The notes beneath the pieces were generated by a model. That model was given only the letters and a program-made list of their open reading frames with translations, was not told the DNA's origin and did no database searches. Shown one piece after another: positions 60,036-64,000 of a stretch of 64,000 nucleotides of DNA. The stretch is from Ructibacterium sp965146665 (GTDB lineage: Bacteria; Bacillota; Clostridia; Monoglobales; Monoglobaceae): positions 124,001 to 188,000 of the forward strand of contig CBCTHE010000003.1 in assembly GCA_965146665.1 (NCBI GenBank). The letters are read 5' to 3'. Numbering within the stretch: position 1 is the stretch's first letter; each line of letters starts with the position of its first letter. The position numbers and the translations under genes are program-made.

Positions 60036-60791
60036 ATGGAAACCGTATTTGACAAACCACACGCTCTCAGCGACGTGACTTTATCCTATTGCCCCGGCTG
60101 TACCCATGGCATCATCACCCGCCTGGTCGCGGAGGTAATAGACGAACTTGGAATGGAGGGCAAGACCGTTGGCATTGCGCCGGTTGGCTGCAGCGTCACC
60201 GCCTTCAATTTCTTTGAATGTGATATGCAGGAGGCCGCCCACGGCCGCGCCCCGGCTGTTGCAACCGGTATCAAGCGCGTCCACCCTGAAAATCTGGTGT
60301 TTACATACCAGGGCGACGGCGATCTGGCAGCAATCGGCACAGCGGAAACCGTCCATGCGGCGGCCCGGGCAGAGAACATCTCGATTGTATTTGTCAACAA
60401 CGCCATCTATGGTATGACAGGCGGTCAGATGTCGCCCACCTCCCTGGTGGGGCAGGTGACACAGACCACCCCTTACGGCAGAAAGGTGGAAAATCAGGGC
60501 TATCCCATCCGTATGGCGGAAATGCTTTCCACTCTGCAGGGCGCGGCTTATATAGAGCGCGTGTCTGTAGACAGCATTCCCAATATTAAAAAGGCAAAGG
60601 CGGCCATTAAAAAGTCCTTTCAGTGTCAGCTGGACAAAAAGGGCTTTTCCATGGTAGAGGTTCTGTCCACATGTCCTACAAACTGGGGAATGAGCCCGCA
60701 GGAAGCGCTGGTTTGGCTGCGCGAGAACATGATGGAGCAGTATCCCCTTGGGGTCTACTGTGACCGGTTGAGTGAGGAGGAAGAGAAATGA
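60036..60791 (+). CDS. 2-oxoacid:ferredoxin oxidoreductase beta (TPP) subunit
   Basis: The 251-residue protein has the TPP-binding domain: LSYCPGCTHGIITRLVAEVI, then the TPP motif FTYQGDGDLAAIGTAET, and FVNNAIYGMTGGQMSPTS. It pairs with the VorB-like alpha chain. The stop overlaps the next start by 4 bases. Confidence 0.93.
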   Translation: METVFDKPHALSDVTLSYCPGCTHGIITRLVAEVIDELGMEGKTVGIAPVGCSVTAFNFFECDMQEAAHGRAPAVATGIKRVHPENLVFTYQGDGDLAAIGTAETVHAAARAENISIVFVNNAIYGMTGGQMSPTSLVGQVTQTTPYGRKVENQGYPIRMAEMLSTLQGAAYIERVSVDSIPNIKKAKAAIKKSFQCQLDKKGFSMVEVLSTCPTNWGMSPQEALVWLRENMMEQYPLGVYCDRLSEEEEK

Positions 60792-61318
60792 TTCAGAGAA
60801 TTATTTTTGCCGGATTCGGGGGCCAGGGCGTCCTGTTTGCGGGCAAGACCCTTGCCTATGCGGGCATGGACGCTGAGATGCAGATCTCCTGGCTTCCGTC
60901 CTACGGGCCGGAGATGCGGGGCGGCACCGCCAACTGTTCGGTCATTCTGTCTGACGAGCCAATCGGCTCTCCTGTCATTACTGCGCCGGATATTTTGATT
61001 GCCATGAACAAACCCTCTCTGGAAAAGTTTGAAAATGCCGTTCTGCCCGGCGGGCTGATTGTTTTGGACAGCTTTTTGATTGATAAAAAGGTTGCCAGAG
61101 ATGATGTGGACACGGTTTATATTCCCGCCAAACAGCTGGCCGGCGAAACCGGGAATGAGAATCTCGGCAACATGGTAATGCTGGGCGCCGCACTGCGGCA
61201 TCGAGAGCTTCTGGCTCCGGAAATGGTCTATAAAAGCATTGAGGAGCATACGCCGAAATCCAGAGCGGCTCTGGCGGATCTGAATAAAAAAATGATAGAT
61301 ATAGGATACCAATTTTAA
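60788..61318 (+). CDS. 2-oxoacid:ferredoxin oxidoreductase gamma subunit
   Basis: The 176-residue protein (IIFAGFGGQGVLFAGKTLAY, SWLPSYGPEMRGGTANCSVI) is the gamma chain that completes the complex. It is translationally coupled to the beta chain. It ends 3 bases before the ABC-F gene. Confidence 0.93.
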   Translation: MIQRIIFAGFGGQGVLFAGKTLAYAGMDAEMQISWLPSYGPEMRGGTANCSVILSDEPIGSPVITAPDILIAMNKPSLEKFENAVLPGGLIVLDSFLIDKKVARDDVDTVYIPAKQLAGETGNENLGNMVMLGAALRHRELLAPEMVYKSIEEHTPKSRAALADLNKKMIDIGYQF

Positions 61319-61321
61319 CAA

Positions 61322-63235
61322 ATGTTACTTTCAATAAACCAAATTAACAAAAGCTTTTCCGGCAAGCCGGTACTCCGTGATATATCCCTGACCATAGAGG
61401 AAAGGGTGCGCTATGGTCTGATTGGGGTGAACGGCGCGGGGAAATCCACCCTGCTCAATATTTTGATCGGTGAACTGGACAATGACGATGGGGAGATCTA
61501 CCGCAGCAGCGGACTTACGCTGGGGTACTTAAAACAGAATTCGGGTCTGGACCGAACCAGCACCATCCTGGAGGAAATGCGCAAGGTGTTTGCCGATGTC
61601 CTTCAGACAGAGGCGGAACTGCGGCGTCTGGAAGCGGCCATGGCCGCCATGGCGGATCATGAATCTTTGGAATACCGTCAGATCACCCAGGACTATGCCC
61701 GAAAGCAGGCCTATTTTGACAGCCGGGACGGCTATCAGGTGGATGTAAAAATCAAGACTATCCTCAATGGTATGGGATTTATGGACAAGGATCTGGATAC
61801 GCCGATCCACACCCTCAGCGGCGGGGAAAAGACCCGGCTGGCCATTGCCCGTCTCCTGCTGGAGGAGCCCAACCTTCTGATTCTGGATGAGCCGACCAAT
61901 CATTTGGATTTTAAAACGCTGAACTGGCTTGAAGAGTATTTATTGTCCTATAACGGCGCCGTATTGGTGGTATCGCATGACCGTTACTTTCTGGATAAGC
62001 TTGTGGAGCAGATTTTTGAGATTGAGCGCGGACGTCTTGAGAGCTATAAAGGAAACTATACAAGCTATCTGAAGCAGAAGGAAGAGCGGAAAATTCGTCA
62101 GGAGAAGGAATATGAGGCGCAGCAGATGGAAATAGCACGTCTGCAGACCTATGTGGATAAGAATATAGCCCGGTCCTCAACCGCAAACAGTGCAAAATCC
62201 AGAATGAAGGCGCTGGAAAACATGGAGCTGGTAGAAAAGCCGGACGGTGACCTGCGGCAGATCAAGCTTCGTTTTGACATCACAAGGGAATCCTATAAGG
62301 ATGTGCTTACAGTTGAGGATCTGGAGCTGGTAGTGGGACCTGAGCAAAAGCTTCTCTGCCGGCATATTGACCTCGCCGTAAAGCGGGGAGAAAAGATTGC
62401 CATCATTGGAGAAAACGGGATTGGAAAATCCTCTTTTTTAAAGACCATTCAGGGGTTGATTCCGCACGCGCACGGGGACTATACCTGGGGGAAAAATACC
62501 AGCGTCAGCTATTATGAGCAGGAAAATCTGAATCTGGACCCGGAGCGGTTGGCCATTGACGAGCTCTGGGACCGCTTTCCCCATACCCCGGAAGCGCAGA
62601 TCCGTAAGGTTTTGGGCAGTGTTCTTCTGACAAAGGAAGATGTGTTCAAGCCGGTCAAGGTTATCAGCGGCGGCGAGCGGGCCAAGCTTGCATTCTGTAT
62701 TTTGATGCTGGAAAAATCCAATGTTATGCTTCTGGACGAGCCAACCAACCATTTGGATCTGACCTCAAAGGAGATTCTGGAAAAAGCTCTGGCGGATTAT
62801 GCGGGGACATTGCTGTTTGTCTCCCATGACCGGTATCTGCTCAATAAAATACCGGACAGAATTATTGAAATGACCCGGGACGGTGTCACCATCTATAATG
62901 GCAATTATGACTATTATATGGAGCGGCAGCAGATGATGAGTCAGTCTGGAAATGGTGAGGCCGTGCCGGAAAAAGCGGCCAAGCCCGCAGCCTCCAGCTA
63001 TCGCAGTAAGGAACAGCGCCGGATTGAAGCACAGCGCAAGGCACGAATCCGGGAGTTGGAGGAGCTGATCGCATGGCTGGAAAAGGAGACCGCTGTGCTG
63101 CAGGATGAACTGACCCAGGAGGAGGTATATACCGACTACCAGCTGGCAACGGAAAAGACCGTCAAGATTGAGGAAAACAGCGCAAAGCTGGAGGAATGCT
63201 ATGCGGAATGGGAAACGCTGCAAGAGGAAGAATAG
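61322..63235 (+). CDS. ABC-F family ATPase
   Basis: The 637-residue protein has two ATP-binding domains without membrane segments: NGAGKSTLLNILIG then LSGGEKTRLAIARLL and ILDEPTNHLD; and ENGIGKSSFLKTI then ISGGERAKLAFCIL and LLDEPTNHLD. A linker with coiled coil joins them, and a helical C-terminal domain follows. ABC-F proteins act on ribosomes; some give antibiotic resistance, most are housekeeping (Uup/EttA-like). It starts 3 bases after the vor genes and lacks a clear ribosome site. Confidence 0.93.
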   Translation: MLLSINQINKSFSGKPVLRDISLTIEERVRYGLIGVNGAGKSTLLNILIGELDNDDGEIYRSSGLTLGYLKQNSGLDRTSTILEEMRKVFADVLQTEAELRRLEAAMAAMADHESLEYRQITQDYARKQAYFDSRDGYQVDVKIKTILNGMGFMDKDLDTPIHTLSGGEKTRLAIARLLLEEPNLLILDEPTNHLDFKTLNWLEEYLLSYNGAVLVVSHDRYFLDKLVEQIFEIERGRLESYKGNYTSYLKQKEERKIRQEKEYEAQQMEIARLQTYVDKNIARSSTANSAKSRMKALENMELVEKPDGDLRQIKLRFDITRESYKDVLTVEDLELVVGPEQKLLCRHIDLAVKRGEKIAIIGENGIGKSSFLKTIQGLIPHAHGDYTWGKNTSVSYYEQENLNLDPERLAIDELWDRFPHTPEAQIRKVLGSVLLTKEDVFKPVKVISGGERAKLAFCILMLEKSNVMLLDEPTNHLDLTSKEILEKALADYAGTLLFVSHDRYLLNKIPDRIIEMTRDGVTIYNGNYDYYMERQQMMSQSGNGEAVPEKAAKPAASSYRSKEQRRIEAQRKARIRELEELIAWLEKETAVLQDELTQEEVYTDYQLATEKTVKIEENSAKLEECYAEWETLQEEE

Positions 63236-63278
63236 GATAAAAATATACTCACATGCAAAATAAAAAGGAGGAAAAATC

Positions 63279-63455
63279 ATGGCTGGAAATTTGAATTGTG
63301 ATACCTGTAAAAACTATGTCTATGACGAAGGCTGCGATGGCTATATCTGTATGGCGAATATGGATCAGGACGAGGTATACCGCACACGTTCCACCCGGGA
63401 ATGTCCCTATTACCAGCCGGACGACGACTATCTGATTGTGAGAAAACAAAAATGA
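63279..63455 (+). CDS. 58-residue Cys-rich protein, DUF6472-like
   Basis: The small protein (MAGNLNCDTCKNYVYDEGC onward, ending YLIVRKQK) has five or six cysteines (CDTC, CDGYIC, then CPYY). It matches the DUF6472 pattern of Clostridia proteins. AAGGAGG precedes the ATG. Its function is unknown; a metal knuckle is likely. A terminator follows. Confidence 0.8.
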   Translation: MAGNLNCDTCKNYVYDEGCDGYICMANMDQDEVYRTRSTRECPYYQPDDDYLIVRKQK

Positions 63456-63466
63456 CCTAAAACTGA

Positions 63467-63496
63467 GGTCCCCTCTTTCCTTGAGGGGATCTTTTT
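63467..63496 (+). terminator. intrinsic terminator
   Basis: GGTCCCCTC and GAGGGGATC pair over 9 bp (one G-U) with a TTTCCTT loop and a following TTTTT run. Confidence 0.82.
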
Positions 63497-63525
63497 CAAT
63501 TTGGACTTTTAAAGGAGGCAAAATA

Positions 63526-63987
63526 ATGTATATCAGAACCGCACAAGTGTTCGATATCCCGGCGATACAGCGGCTATATCGTCAGCTTTTTGCACTTACC
63601 GCCCAGTGGCAGCCCAACTATTACCGTACCGCGGTTCAGGATGAGGCGTTTCTCTTGAATACAATACAGGAGCCCGATACAGATATTCTGCTCGTCGAAG
63701 ACAATACAGAAGTGGTCGGTTTTTTGTTGATCCAAGCCCAATCCACGCCACTTTATACCTGTGTAAAGCCCAGAAGTTTTGCGTATATCACCGATCTTGC
63801 GGTGGATGAACGGGTTCGCAGACAGGGCATTGGCACAATGCTTCTGCATGCCGCCGGTGAATGGGCCGGAGAGCGCGGATTGGAATATCTGGAGCTCAGT
63901 GTCCTGCACGAGAACGAAAACGCCCGGATATTCTATGCAAAATTGGGTATGACGGAAGCAATTCATACTCTGCGGAAGGAATTGTAA
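63526..63987 (+). CDS. GNAT-family N-acetyltransferase
   Basis: The 153-residue protein has the GNAT fold: AYITDLAVDERVRRQGIGTM (the acetyl-CoA pyrophosphate loop) near residue 100, and ENENARIFYAKLGM near the end. The substrate cannot be told. The ATG at 63526 follows AAAGGAGG. The gene ends at 63987, 13 bases before the window edge. Confidence 0.9.
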   Translation: MYIRTAQVFDIPAIQRLYRQLFALTAQWQPNYYRTAVQDEAFLLNTIQEPDTDILLVEDNTEVVGFLLIQAQSTPLYTCVKPRSFAYITDLAVDERVRRQGIGTMLLHAAGEWAGERGLEYLELSVLHENENARIFYAKLGMTEAIHTLRKEL

Positions 63988-64000
63988 ACCAGCTTTGATA

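Noticed and set aside
61322..63235. ABC-F gene as an antibiotic-resistance determinant
   Set aside because: It lies in the housekeeping region and has no resistance-type leader; nothing shows a resistance subclass.

Overview
The window looks like a chromosome of a gut-type Clostridia (Eubacteriales, probably Oscillospiraceae or close). The housekeeping run dxs, tlyA, nadK, recN, the vor-type 2-oxoacid:ferredoxin oxidoreductase of an anaerobe, a ComEA-like protein and a cell-wall SLH protein all point to a Gram-positive anaerobe. This is an inference from gene content; there is no rRNA or tRNA in the window.

Positions 1 to about 35.8 kb are most of a Tn916/Tn1549-like integrative and conjugative element (ICE); its left end lies outside the window. 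From left to right it carries a giant methylase-helicase (5' end cut off), DUF3848, toprim/DUF3991 and YodL proteins, a candidate oriT, MobC and relaxase, PcfB, an ArdC-like protein, the VirD4 coupling protein, a membrane channel set (Maff2, VirB6/TrbL, PrgI, VirB4) and a CHAP-domain wall hydrolase. Cargo follows: an XRE regulator divergent from a SLOG protein, an unknown gene with a decayed partial duplicate, and a seven-gene arsenic operon (arsR, arsP-like permease, membrane thioredoxin, ccdA, Cys-rich thioredoxin, acr3, arsC). A leftward translesion-polymerase module (XRE repressor, ImmA protease, small zinc ribbon, Y-family polymerase, yolD) comes next. Its yolD is split cleanly by an IS256-family element with an 8-bp target duplication. 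The rightward recombination module holds a second ImmA-like protease, a zinc ribbon, a sigma-like protein behind an attenuator-like leader, a MazF-Xis fusion, Xis and a tyrosine integrase. A repeat-rich zinc-ribbon protein with a nuclease-like tail closes the element. The left and right modules are driven by two face-to-face sigma70 promoters with four related operators, which looks like a decision switch.

From 35.9 kb the sequence is chromosomal or at least non-ICE: an AT-rich cytidine deaminase, a membrane-anchored unknown protein, and then (37.5-45.4 kb) a cluster of five secreted proteins that combine cohesin-like domains, dockerin/EF-hand-like calcium loops, a copper-amine-oxidase-type domain and an SLH anchor. 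I read this as a small cell-surface scaffold of unknown cargo. A 3' remnant of a polysaccharide deacetylase and a polytopic membrane protein follow.

From 47 kb to the end is dense, ordinary chromosome: a short histidine cluster with an unusual hisZ-hisG fusion, hisA and hisIE (hisF and hisH absent here); VOC, ComEA and YesL-like proteins; dxs-tlyA-nadK-recN; an RseC-like protein and a P-loop protein; the four-subunit vor-type oxidoreductase; an ABC-F ATPase; a DUF6472-like small protein; and a GNAT acetyltransferase.
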